Of a stretch of 7,326 bases of DNA, positions 1-5,547 are shown piece after piece. The notes below the pieces were generated by a model. It was given only the letters and a program-made list of their open reading frames with translations, was not told where the DNA came from and did not search any database. This DNA is from Aquirhabdus sp. (GTDB lineage: Bacteria; Pseudomonadota; Gammaproteobacteria; Pseudomonadales; Moraxellaceae), in assembly GCA_030150135.1 (NCBI GenBank), contig JASLGO010000071.1:1-7326 (forward strand), read 5' to 3'. How positions within the stretch are numbered: position 1 is the stretch's first letter; every line of letters starts with the position of its first letter. A program made the translations under genes and the position numbers.

Positions 1-861
1 AAATGGGATTTTGTATCGATTGATTCTGTTCGCAACCGTTTGTTTGTGACGAGAGGCGAGAGTGTCTCTGTCGTGGATTTAACGACTGGGAAGGTGGTCA
101 GTGAAATTCCTGCACATGGCGCACATGGTGTTGTCTTTGCACAGGATTTGAAACGTGGTTTTATCAGTAATGGTAAATCGAATACGGTCACTGTATTTGA
201 TCTGGATAGTTTAAAAGTTCAGCAAGAGATTAAAATTCCAGGCGTTGGCCCTGATGTGATTTTATTTGAGCCTGTATCCAAAAAAGTCTATGTATTTAAT
301 GGCAAAAGTGCCGATATTACCGTGATCGATGCTGCAACGCTCAACATCTTGTCGACGTTTGCCGCAACTGGTCGCCCTGAGTTTGCTGTCAGTAATGGCG
401 CTGGAAAAGTTTTCTTTAACTTGGAAGATAAATCCAAGATTGGTGTTATTGATACTGCGACCGATAAGTTGATCACAACATGGTCTTTGAAAGACTGCGT
501 TGAGCCTTCAGGTCTAGCTTTTGATGCAACACATCAACGCTTATTTTCCGTCTGCCAAAATAAAAATATGGTCATTACCAATGCCAAATCTGGACATTTT
601 GTTGCGAATGTTCCGATTGGCGAACATCCTGATGCAGTGACCTATGATGAACAGCACGGTAATATTTTTTCATCGAATGGCGGGGCAGGCGGCACGCTTT
701 CTGTAATTCATCAGCAGGATGCAAGTCATTATGTTCCAGTTGAGACATTGCAAACAGTTCAAGGCGCTAAGACATTAGCAATGGATTCAGCGACGAATAC
801 AGTTTATTTACCAGCGGTTGTAAACGATAAATTTGAAGTGTTGGTCGTGGGTTCAAAATAA
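1..861 (+). CDS. YncE-like YVTN beta-propeller protein (5' end missing)
   Basis: The reading frame is open from base 1 and ends at TAA 859-861, so the N-terminus, probably including any signal peptide, lies outside the window. The TTG at 40 is an internal Leu codon, because the frame upstream of it (KWDFVSIDSVRNR) already reads as propeller sequence. The visible 286 residues are short beta-blade repeats of about 40 residues, each with an 'R/K-hydrophobic-aromatic' strand and a 'V-T/S-V-hydrophobic-D' strand, for example SVSVVDLTTGKV, TVTVFDLDSLKV, DITVIDAATLNI and KIGVIDTATDKL. This is the pattern of YVTN/YncE seven-bladed propellers, which are usually periplasmic and bind partners or DNA rather than catalyse; the ligand here is unknown. 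Two cysteines (in KDCVEP and SVCQNK) sit close together and may pair. The membrane-protein gene follows 17 nt after the stop, so the two are probably co-transcribed. Family call fairly sure, function not. Confidence 0.85.
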   Translation, partial: KWDFVSIDSVRNRLFVTRGESVSVVDLTTGKVVSEIPAHGAHGVVFAQDLKRGFISNGKSNTVTVFDLDSLKVQQEIKIPGVGPDVILFEPVSKKVYVFNGKSADITVIDAATLNILSTFAATGRPEFAVSNGAGKVFFNLEDKSKIGVIDTATDKLITTWSLKDCVEPSGLAFDATHQRLFSVCQNKNMVITNAKSGHFVANVPIGEHPDAVTYDEQHGNIFSSNGGAGGTLSVIHQQDASHYVPVETLQTVQGAKTLAMDSATNTVYLPAVVNDKFEVLVVGSK

Positions 862-865
862 AATT

Positions 866-870
866 GGAGA
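866..870 (+). promoter_or_regulatory. Ribosome binding site (GGAGA) setting the GTG start of the membrane protein
   Basis: GGAGA lies 8 nt upstream of GTG 879. It overlaps the in-frame TTG at 864 that would give a five-residue longer protein, and that TTG has no Shine-Dalgarno sequence of its own. The GTG start is therefore preferred. The site begins 5 nt after the stop of the upstream propeller gene, which fits translational coupling. Confidence 0.7.
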
Positions 871-878
871 GCAATATT

Positions 879-1637
879 GTGAATAATCAGACTGAACAGG
901 TCTTAAGCAAGGTTCCAGAAGTCACGCTTATCTTCTGGATTATTAAAATTCTTGCAACCACGCTTGGTGAAACGGGTGGTGATGCAGTATCCATGTCCAT
1001 GAATTTGGGTTATCTAGTGGGTACAGGCATTTTTGCGGTCATTTTTATGATTGCTGTGATTACTCAGGTTTCCGCAAAGAAATTTCACCCAGTCATTTAT
1101 TGGATTACGATTGTTGCGACGACGACAGTAGGTACGACTTTAGCGGATTTTGTGGATCGTTCATTGGGCATTGGTTATGCAGGCGGAACAACCATTCTCG
1201 TGACATTGCTGATGGCTTCTCTGTGGATTTGGCATCGCACACTAGGCTCTGTGTCGATTAATACGGTAAGCTCTCCTAAGTCAGAGGCCTTTTATTGGGT
1301 GACGATCATGTTTTCCCAGACACTTGGTACGGCTTTGGGAGATTGGACGGCGGATACGGCAGGGCTGGGCTATACAGGTGGTGCGATCGTTTTTGGGTCG
1401 ATGCTTGCAGGGATTGCTGGTTTATATTATTGGACCAAAATTTCTCGTACTGGGCTTTTCTGGGCGGCTTTTATCCTGACTCGTCCATTGGGCGCAGTGG
1501 TTGGAGATTTTCTGGATAAACCGATCAGTAAGGGTGGTTTGGAATTAAGTCGTTATTCAGCGTCTGCTGCTTTAATTGTAGTGATTGTGATTTGTATTGT
1601 CCTGTTTAAACACAAAGCTGCCGAGCGGAGTCATTGA
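879..1637 (+). CDS. COG4705-type membrane protein with four internal repeats
   Basis: A 252-residue integral membrane protein with about eight hydrophobic segments and no signal peptide. It resembles the uncharacterised 'membrane-anchored protein' family COG4705; I know no established function. The chain is four copies of a two-helix unit. Each has G-x4-D near the end of its first helix: G30-D35, G85-D90, G150-D155 and G205-D210. In the first three a Gly-Tyr pair follows exactly ten residues after the Asp (G44-Y45, G99-Y100, G164-Y165), then a small-residue segment (VGTG, AGGT, TGGA) opening the second helix. The fourth copy has about six extra residues before Tyr226. A second Asp occurs at +3 or +4 in three copies (D93, D159, D213). 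Buried acidic residues in a pseudo-fourfold fold suggest an ion or solute transporter, but that is inference. GTG start chosen from GGAGA at 866. Likely in one operon with the upstream YncE-like gene; a terminator follows. Confidence 0.8.
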   Translation: MNNQTEQVLSKVPEVTLIFWIIKILATTLGETGGDAVSMSMNLGYLVGTGIFAVIFMIAVITQVSAKKFHPVIYWITIVATTTVGTTLADFVDRSLGIGYAGGTTILVTLLMASLWIWHRTLGSVSINTVSSPKSEAFYWVTIMFSQTLGTALGDWTADTAGLGYTGGAIVFGSMLAGIAGLYYWTKISRTGLFWAAFILTRPLGAVVGDFLDKPISKGGLELSRYSASAALIVVIVICIVLFKHKAAERSH

Positions 1638-1662
1638 TTTAATTTTGTTATAGCTTTTTTTC

Positions 1663-1718
1663 AGCTCGATCAATGTATTTTAATCTACGTTGATCGAGCT
1701 TTTTTGATCGAGTTTTTT
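1663..1718 (+). terminator. Rho-independent terminator with a duplicated 3' arm
   Basis: Arm 1663-1677 (starting AGCTCGATCAA) pairs with 1686-1700 (ending TTGATCGAGCT), giving about 15 bp with one G-U pair and an 8-nt loop, followed by T1700-1705. A second copy of the 3' arm, TTGATCGAG at 1704-1712, follows at once with its own run of six T (1713-1718). It could pair with CTCGATCAA at 1665-1673 instead. The T-runs are on the right side only, so the terminator serves the + strand operon that ends at 1637. Confidence 0.85.
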
Positions 1719-1723
1719 GTGGC

Positions 1724-1752
1724 TTGTTCATCGTGCAAGGTGTTGCAATAAT
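1724..1752 (+). promoter_or_regulatory. Possible promoter of the hydrolase gene
   Basis: TTGTTC (1724-1729) and AATAAT (1747-1752) are separated by 17 nt and lie between the terminator and the ATG at 1785. The -10 matches consensus at five of six positions but the -35 at only three. This is the best pair I can find in the gap; the call is tentative. Confidence 0.3.
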
Positions 1753-1784
1753 ATCGTTCGTTGTGAAATCACAGATATCCCTAT

Positions 1785-3506
1785 ATGCGCATATGTTTAA
1801 CAAAGTTCATTGTACTGATGGCTTTGATCAGTCTGACTGCCTGCACCACCTTCCATACCACGCCTCCGATGTTAGTCAGCCATGATGGCGTGACATTGCA
1901 GAAGACCTATTATCATGCTGAAACGATTGCTTCTGACGGCACTCGTATCCGCATGACGGTCTATCAACCTGCGCTAAAAAAAGGTGAAGCAGCGCCTTTG
2001 CTGATCCATGCTCACGGTTATGAAATGGGTCGCATGGCTCGGCCGTTTTCGACGTATGGAAAGTTGTTAATTCCGGGCAAGGCATCGTTGCGTGCTTGGG
2101 ATGAGGGCTATTGGGTCATTAGTTATGATCTGCGCGGAATGGGCGATAGTCAGGGACAAGTTTCATTAATGGCCGCGGATAAAGAACCGAAAGATGTTTC
2201 TACGGTGATTGATTGGGCATTAAAAAACTTATCCATAAGCCAGAAAAATGACCATCCGATGATTGGCATGATTGGTGAAAGTTACGGCGGCGCTGTGCAA
2301 ATGAGCGTCACCACGCAAGATCCTCGGATTGTGGCATTAGTTCCGATGACGACATGGTACAACCTGCAAGAAGCGCTTTTTCCTCAAGGCGTGCCAAAGA
2401 CAGATTGGCTGATGTTCTTGGGTGTTGTGGGATATACCATGGGCCCTGTGCATATGGATCATCATGCGGCTATCGGTAGTTTTAAAGAAATTTTTGGCAC
2501 AAGTAACCCACAATTTCTCAATGAACTTTACCAAAATAGTCTGGCGGCACACTGTCAGGGTGCTGAAGAACCACATGCCGATGCGCTGTTGATTCAGGGT
2601 ATGCGCGATGTACTTTTTCCATTGAATCAGGCGCTCGATGCGCGGGTTTGTTTCCAGCATGCGGGTCGTGATGTGCGTTTGATTGCAGTAGAGCATGGTC
2701 ATTTACAGCCGACAGCGCAGTTATCACCGGGTTTGCCAGTCTGGTATACGCAGGATCGTGTCCGATGTGAGGGTCGAGTTTATGAGGTGGCGGACATTAT
2801 CAATGACTGGCTCAATGGCAAGTTGCGCGATGATCAGGCTGCTTTGGATCGTGTGCCTCATTATTGTGTGACGGGTGATCAGAACATAGATGCCAACCCT
2901 CCACAACTGACGTGGTTTCCTTTGCAAAAAGTGACTTCTCATAGTGGTCTGACGGGTGAGTTTGAATGGTTGGCAAAGCCATTGGAAGGTGCCAAAAATA
3001 TCTTCACTTCGAATTGCCAACCACAATCTGCTCCTGTAAATGCGCCTGAAGGGACTTTACCCTCATGTGTTCCAGAGGATTGGGATCATCCGAGTAATGG
3101 CTGGCTGCGTCCAGCTCGTATTCCAATCTATGCGGCGACTGTTCCGACGTGGATTGTCGGTGTGCCTCATGTGCAATTGACTACTCCTGAAGCGAATAGT
3201 GAAAAGGCTGTTTTCTTTTTGCGCTTGGCTGCATGGACTCCTGATTCAGGGAGTTATCGCGTTTTAAGTCAGCAAGTGACTCCCGTGCGAGCTCATGGTC
3301 GACTTGATCTAGAATTGAATGCGGTGCGTGACAAGTTGATGCCGGGTGAGGTATTAGGTCTGCTGGTACAAGGTCACAGTGATCAATTTCATTTCAGTGA
3401 CTCACATATGACAACTTCAGTGAGTGTATCAGGACAAATAGGCTTGCCTCTTGCGCCAGCCAATGATGCAACACCGTATGATTGGCGAGTGGCAAAACAA
3501 AAATAG
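1785..3506 (+). CDS. Lipoprotein alpha/beta-hydrolase, CocE / S15 X-Pro dipeptidyl-peptidase type
   Basis: A 573-residue predicted lipoprotein hydrolase acting outside the cytoplasm. Residues 1-20 are a type II signal peptide with lipobox LTAC, Cys20 being the lipidation site. The catalytic domain (about 45-345) shows the oxyanion-side HAHGY (75-79), YDLRGMGDSQG (114-124) and the nucleophile elbow GESYGG (164-169) with Ser166; GxSYxG is typical of the CocE/NonD and S15 families. The acid is probably D275 in QGMRD and the base H304 or H306 in EHGH. A cap-like insert lies around 190-260. The C-terminal part (about 380-565) is beta-rich and ends in a 'G-E-V-L-G-L-L-V' segment like the jelly-roll PepX_C domain. 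Six further cysteines (257, 289, 328, 361, 411, 428) fit an oxidising compartment. Substrate (ester, amide or proline dipeptide) cannot be read from sequence. There is no clear Shine-Dalgarno; ATG 1785 is chosen because it gives the signal peptide. A single-gene unit between two terminators. Confidence 0.85.
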   Translation: MRICLTKFIVLMALISLTACTTFHTTPPMLVSHDGVTLQKTYYHAETIASDGTRIRMTVYQPALKKGEAAPLLIHAHGYEMGRMARPFSTYGKLLIPGKASLRAWDEGYWVISYDLRGMGDSQGQVSLMAADKEPKDVSTVIDWALKNLSISQKNDHPMIGMIGESYGGAVQMSVTTQDPRIVALVPMTTWYNLQEALFPQGVPKTDWLMFLGVVGYTMGPVHMDHHAAIGSFKEIFGTSNPQFLNELYQNSLAAHCQGAEEPHADALLIQGMRDVLFPLNQALDARVCFQHAGRDVRLIAVEHGHLQPTAQLSPGLPVWYTQDRVRCEGRVYEVADIINDWLNGKLRDDQAALDRVPHYCVTGDQNIDANPPQLTWFPLQKVTSHSGLTGEFEWLAKPLEGAKNIFTSNCQPQSAPVNAPEGTLPSCVPEDWDHPSNGWLRPARIPIYAATVPTWIVGVPHVQLTTPEANSEKAVFFLRLAAWTPDSGSYRVLSQQVTPVRAHGRLDLELNAVRDKLMPGEVLGLLVQGHSDQFHFSDSHMTTSVSVSGQIGLPLAPANDATPYDWRVAKQK

Positions 3507-3531
3507 AAGCAAAAGTCGATATGAACAAATC

Positions 3532-3572
3532 AGCATTAGGAAACGGTCAAAGTTTCCTGATGCTTTGATTTT
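3532..3572 (+). terminator. Hairpin terminator after the hydrolase gene
   Basis: AGCATTAGGAAAC (3532-3544) pairs with GTTTCCTGATGCT (3552-3564) over 13 bp including one T-G wobble, with a 7-nt loop. TTTGATTTT follows (3564-3572). It lies in the 78-nt gap between convergent genes. The T-tract is better on the + side; read from the - strand the tail is only GATTTGTT, so bidirectional use is possible but weaker. Confidence 0.7.
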
Positions 3573-3584
3573 GATCCGTGTCGA

Positions 3585-3908
3585 TTATGTGTTTTGTTCA
3601 GTGGTTTTAACGAGTTTTAATCCTACTTTTTGTGTCCACCACAATGCACCAATCGCAAGTTGGCGGCGATCTTCGGTGAATGATGGCTTTTTGCCTTCAA
3701 ACATATGACCGACGAACTGAAATCCCCAGCCAACAGTAAATAGCGGAACTGCCACAGGCAGACCAATGATGGTTGCACCGACAGGCAGTGATGCCAGAAT
3801 CATTGGAATACCAATGCTATGACAGAATTGATTACGAGGATCTTGATGATCTGCTTTATATTGCTTCATCAATCCGCTCCATTCGGCGTTTAACTGAATT
3901 GGAAACAT
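3585..3908 (-). CDS. DUF962 / Mpo1-like small membrane protein
   Basis: A 107-residue protein of the DUF962 family, related to yeast Mpo1 (YGL010w), an Fe(II)-dependent dioxygenase in alpha-oxidation of 2-hydroxy fatty acids; the bacterial substrate is not established. The family signature is clear: H21-x-D-P-x-N-x3-H30 followed by GIP (33-35), two hydrophobic segments (about 33-50 and 52-66), then GHMFEGKKP (67-75), DRRQL (80-84) and GALWW (87-91). H21, H30 and H68 are the candidate metal ligands known from the family, all present. Length is normal for short bacterial members. The frame stays open to ATG 3957-3959, but ATG 3906-3908 is preferred because AAGGAG lies 8 nt before it and the family match begins at MFPIQLN. 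The gene is downstream of and co-directional with the Crp-like regulator; the 157-nt gap holds an operator-like palindrome and its own possible promoter. Confidence 0.88.
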   Translation of the reverse strand: MFPIQLNAEWSGLMKQYKADHQDPRNQFCHSIGIPMILASLPVGATIIGLPVAVPLFTVGWGFQFVGHMFEGKKPSFTEDRRQLAIGALWWTQKVGLKLVKTTEQNT

Positions 3909-3916
3909 TTGTTTGA

Positions 3917-3922
3917 CTCCTT
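3917..3922 (-). promoter_or_regulatory. Ribosome binding site (AAGGAG) fixing the DUF962 start
   Basis: On the - strand AAGGAG precedes ATG 3908 by 8 nt. The farther in-frame ATG at 3959 would add 17 residues unlike the family, so this site decides the start. Confidence 0.85.
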
Positions 3923-3997
3923 GTTTGCTATTTTTGGCTAGACATTCTGGATTAGGCATTTAGGTTTTTTAACCATTTGCATAAAACCGATCAGGTA

Positions 3998-4010
3998 TGA
4001 ATGTATCTTA
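3998..4010 (-). promoter_or_regulatory. Possible -10 box and start point of the DUF962 promoter
   Basis: Read on the - strand, TAAGAT occupies 4010-4005 (four of six consensus positions), which would start transcription at about 3998 (an A on this strand) with a 90-nt leader. At the usual 17-nt spacing the -35 would be CAGAGA, a very poor match, as expected of an activator-dependent promoter. The palindrome at 4032-4047 then centres at -41.5. Inference only. Confidence 0.35.
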
Positions 4011-4031
4011 AAACAGCCTGTGAATCCTCTC

Positions 4032-4047
4032 TGTCAGATAACTGACA
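4032..4047 (-). promoter_or_regulatory. Crp-family-like operator palindrome TGTCA-N6-TGACA
   Basis: The arms TGTCAG (4032-4037) and CTGACA (4042-4047) are perfectly complementary around a 4-nt centre. Read as TGTCA-N6-TGACA, the site has the same 5-6-5 spacing as CRP/FNR-type operators, with C in place of G at the fourth half-site position of TGTGA. It lies 18 nt after the stop of the Crp-like gene, upstream of the DUF962 gene, with no T-run after it, so it is not a terminator. That the neighbouring regulator binds it is inference; perfect 6-bp arms alone could arise by chance in a window this long. Confidence 0.45.
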
Positions 4048-4065
4048 ATGTCGCGATTTAGCTCG

Positions 4066-4782
4066 TTATTTGGTTTCGGTAGAAGTATCTGCAAAAAGCC
4101 TTAACCCTTCAAAATCAATAATTTCAATTGCACCATAAACGAGTTTGATAAACCCTTGTCGTTCCAAATCTTTGAGAATCTGATTTGTGGTCTGGCGCGT
4201 GATAAACAGCATCATGGCCAGTTGCTCTTGTGGAATATTGATCGTGCGGCGGCTGCGATCTTTCCAACTGCCATAATTATCTGCAAAGAGGACGAGTCGT
4301 TTAGCGAGGCGCTGTGCGGTTGAACGAAGTGCGAGGTCTTCGGCTTGATCAAGAAGTATTCTTAATTTTTCAGTGAGCAGTTGCCCAAAGTTTTGCCAAT
4401 AACGCGGTTCTTTTTCTAGAATCTGGTCGAGGATATTTCCAGCGATATGCATCAATACCGTATCACCGATTGCATAAGCGTGGTGTGTACGATTCATTCG
4501 ATCAAACAACGTGATCTCTCCAAACCAGTTGGGTGGATCAATCAGCGTGAGTAGGGCTTCTTTGCCATCTTCACGATGACGACCAATGCTGATGCCGCCT
4601 GACAGTACGGCATAAATGCCATGCAAAGGATCATCTTGAGAAAACAACATTTGTCCTGTATTCAGACGCACGATACTTGCTGAGTCAAGCAAGGTCTTTC
4701 TCAAGGGATCAGGCAGTGAGCTGAACCAGCGCCCAGATCGAAGGAGTTCTTCGTAATGATATATGGTGTCTTTAGAAGTCAT
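4066..4782 (-). CDS. Crp/Fnr-family transcriptional regulator
   Basis: A 238-residue cytoplasmic activator/repressor. Residues about 20-125 form a cyclic-nucleotide-binding-type beta-roll. The phosphate-binding cassette is recognisable: FGE (87-89) through R98-T99, matching G71-E72 and R82-S83 of E. coli CRP, with a loop one residue shorter and H100-H101 after it. A dimerisation helix (about 125-165) follows, then a winged helix-turn-helix with INIPQEQLA (181-189) and recognition helix TRQTTNQILKDLERQG (195-210). By alignment R196 matches CRP Arg180, Q197 replaces Glu181 and Q201 replaces Arg185, so DNA specificity should differ from TGTGA. There is no cysteine, which excludes an FNR-type Fe-S sensor. 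Whether it binds cAMP, another ligand or none is unknown. ATG 4782 has no clear Shine-Dalgarno but is the only good start; a stop lies 13 codons upstream. Transcribed divergently from the secreted four-cysteine gene and toward the DUF962 gene. Confidence 0.9.
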   Translation of the reverse strand: MTSKDTIYHYEELLRSGRWFSSLPDPLRKTLLDSASIVRLNTGQMLFSQDDPLHGIYAVLSGGISIGRHREDGKEALLTLIDPPNWFGEITLFDRMNRTHHAYAIGDTVLMHIAGNILDQILEKEPRYWQNFGQLLTEKLRILLDQAEDLALRSTAQRLAKRLVLFADNYGSWKDRSRRTINIPQEQLAMMLFITRQTTNQILKDLERQGFIKLVYGAIEIIDFEGLRLFADTSTETK

Positions 4783-4927
4783 TTTGTTTAACGCGTTTGA
4801 TCGTGTCTGTCCTTGATCTCATATCGTACCGCAACCAGCTAGATAACAGATCAATCACATAAAATAAATCTTTCATGTCAGTTCGCGTGATATTCAATGC
4901 TATGCTTGCCGAGATAAAAAATGAGGC

Positions 4928-4933
4928 AAGGAG
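4928..4933 (+). promoter_or_regulatory. Ribosome binding site (AAGGAG) indicating a TTG start at 4941
   Basis: AAGGAG is followed after 7 nt by TTG 4941. The upstream in-frame ATG at 4875 has no Shine-Dalgarno and would put 22 mostly polar and charged residues before the signal peptide. This site therefore decides the start of the secreted protein. Confidence 0.8.
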
Positions 4934-4940
4934 TTTTATT

Positions 4941-5408
4941 TTGCGTATTGCTTATCTCGCTACAGCTTTTCTTTTGAGTAGCTCATGGAGTGTTTTTGCG
5001 GCAACTGAACCAACATCCGCCGTACCAGCATCGCAGGCTGCAACACAAACCACAGCAACATTGTTACCAGAAAATCATCCGATTTTAGGCGTATGGAAGT
5101 GGATTACGCCCAATTCAGACTGCTCTGAAACCTATGAATTTAAAACAAATAGTCGTATGGTTTTTTCGAGTGGCGCTGAGGAGGGAATTAGTGAAATTGA
5201 AGTCACTCTTAAGCCGAGCATGAATGGTTTTTATCGCCTGATCAACAAAGTCATCGCCGATAATGGCAAGAAAGACTGTCGTGGTGAACCTGGTAAGGCT
5301 GGGGTGAATTCAGTCATCTATGTGTATTTTCTACCCACTAGCAATCAAATGAAGATGTGCTATAAAGAAACCTCAGACAGTTGTTTTGGGCCTTTAACAC
5401 GTCAATAA
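4941..5408 (+). CDS. Small secreted four-cysteine protein of unknown function
   Basis: I do not recognise the family. With the TTG start the protein has 155 residues and a clean type I signal peptide: Arg2, a hydrophobic core (about 3-13), and a VFA-A cleavage site after Ala20. Next comes a low-complexity Ala/Thr/Pro/Ser linker (21-42), then a compact domain opening with HPILGVWKW (46-54), a lipocalin-like 'G-x-W' strand, followed by alternating hydrophobic beta strands. Four cysteines (61, 113, 140, 148) could make two disulfides, which fits a periplasmic beta-barrel or beta-sandwich. No catalytic motif is visible. The gene stands alone: divergent from the Crp-like regulator across 158 nt and closed by its own terminator. 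The start rests on AAGGAG at 4928; a start at ATG 4875 would give 177 residues and an implausibly long n-region. Confidence 0.75.
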   Translation: MRIAYLATAFLLSSSWSVFAATEPTSAVPASQAATQTTATLLPENHPILGVWKWITPNSDCSETYEFKTNSRMVFSSGAEEGISEIEVTLKPSMNGFYRLINKVIADNGKKDCRGEPGKAGVNSVIYVYFLPTSNQMKMCYKETSDSCFGPLTRQ

Positions 5409-5437
5409 TCTTTATTTTGTTTGTACTGAGTGATTTT

Positions 5438-5461
5438 AGCGCTCTGATTCAGAGCGCTTTT
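5438..5461 (+). terminator. Rho-independent terminator of the four-cysteine protein gene
   Basis: AGCGCTCTG (5438-5446) pairs perfectly with CAGAGCGCT (5450-5458) around a 3-nt loop, and TTTT follows (5458-5461). The hairpin is compact and GC-rich, 29 nt after the stop codon, and lacks a T-run on the other strand. Confidence 0.85.
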
Positions 5462-5547
5462 GATGAGAGTTTAATCAAACTCAAATGTTTCTATTCTGAT
5501 ATTTAGCCCTAACGAATACAAAATAATACGATCCTTTGGATATTTCT

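Noticed and set aside
2337..3026. Several - strand open frames inside the hydrolase gene
   Set aside because: They are antisense shadows of a well-supported 573-residue enzyme and have no recognisable protein features.
3451..3708. A + strand frame across the end of the hydrolase gene and the antisense of the DUF962 gene
   Set aside because: It runs through the terminator hairpin and over a gene with strong family motifs on the other strand.
4797..4854. TTGATC at 4797 and 4813 and GATCAA at 4849 between the regulator and the four-cysteine gene, resembling FNR half-sites or an autoregulatory cluster
   Set aside because: Their spacing does not match the TTGAT-N4-ATCAA FNR site or the 5-6-5 Crp geometry, and GATC-containing hexamers are common elsewhere in the window.
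4855..4870. TGTGAT on the - strand (4860-4855) as a CRP site
   Set aside because: Only one half-site matches; the partner half has about two of five expected bases.
4876..4891. A second TGTCA half-site (4876-4880) followed by TGATA, possibly another operator for the regulator
   Set aside because: The second half is imperfect and the spacer is seven rather than six bases, so it does not support a second site.
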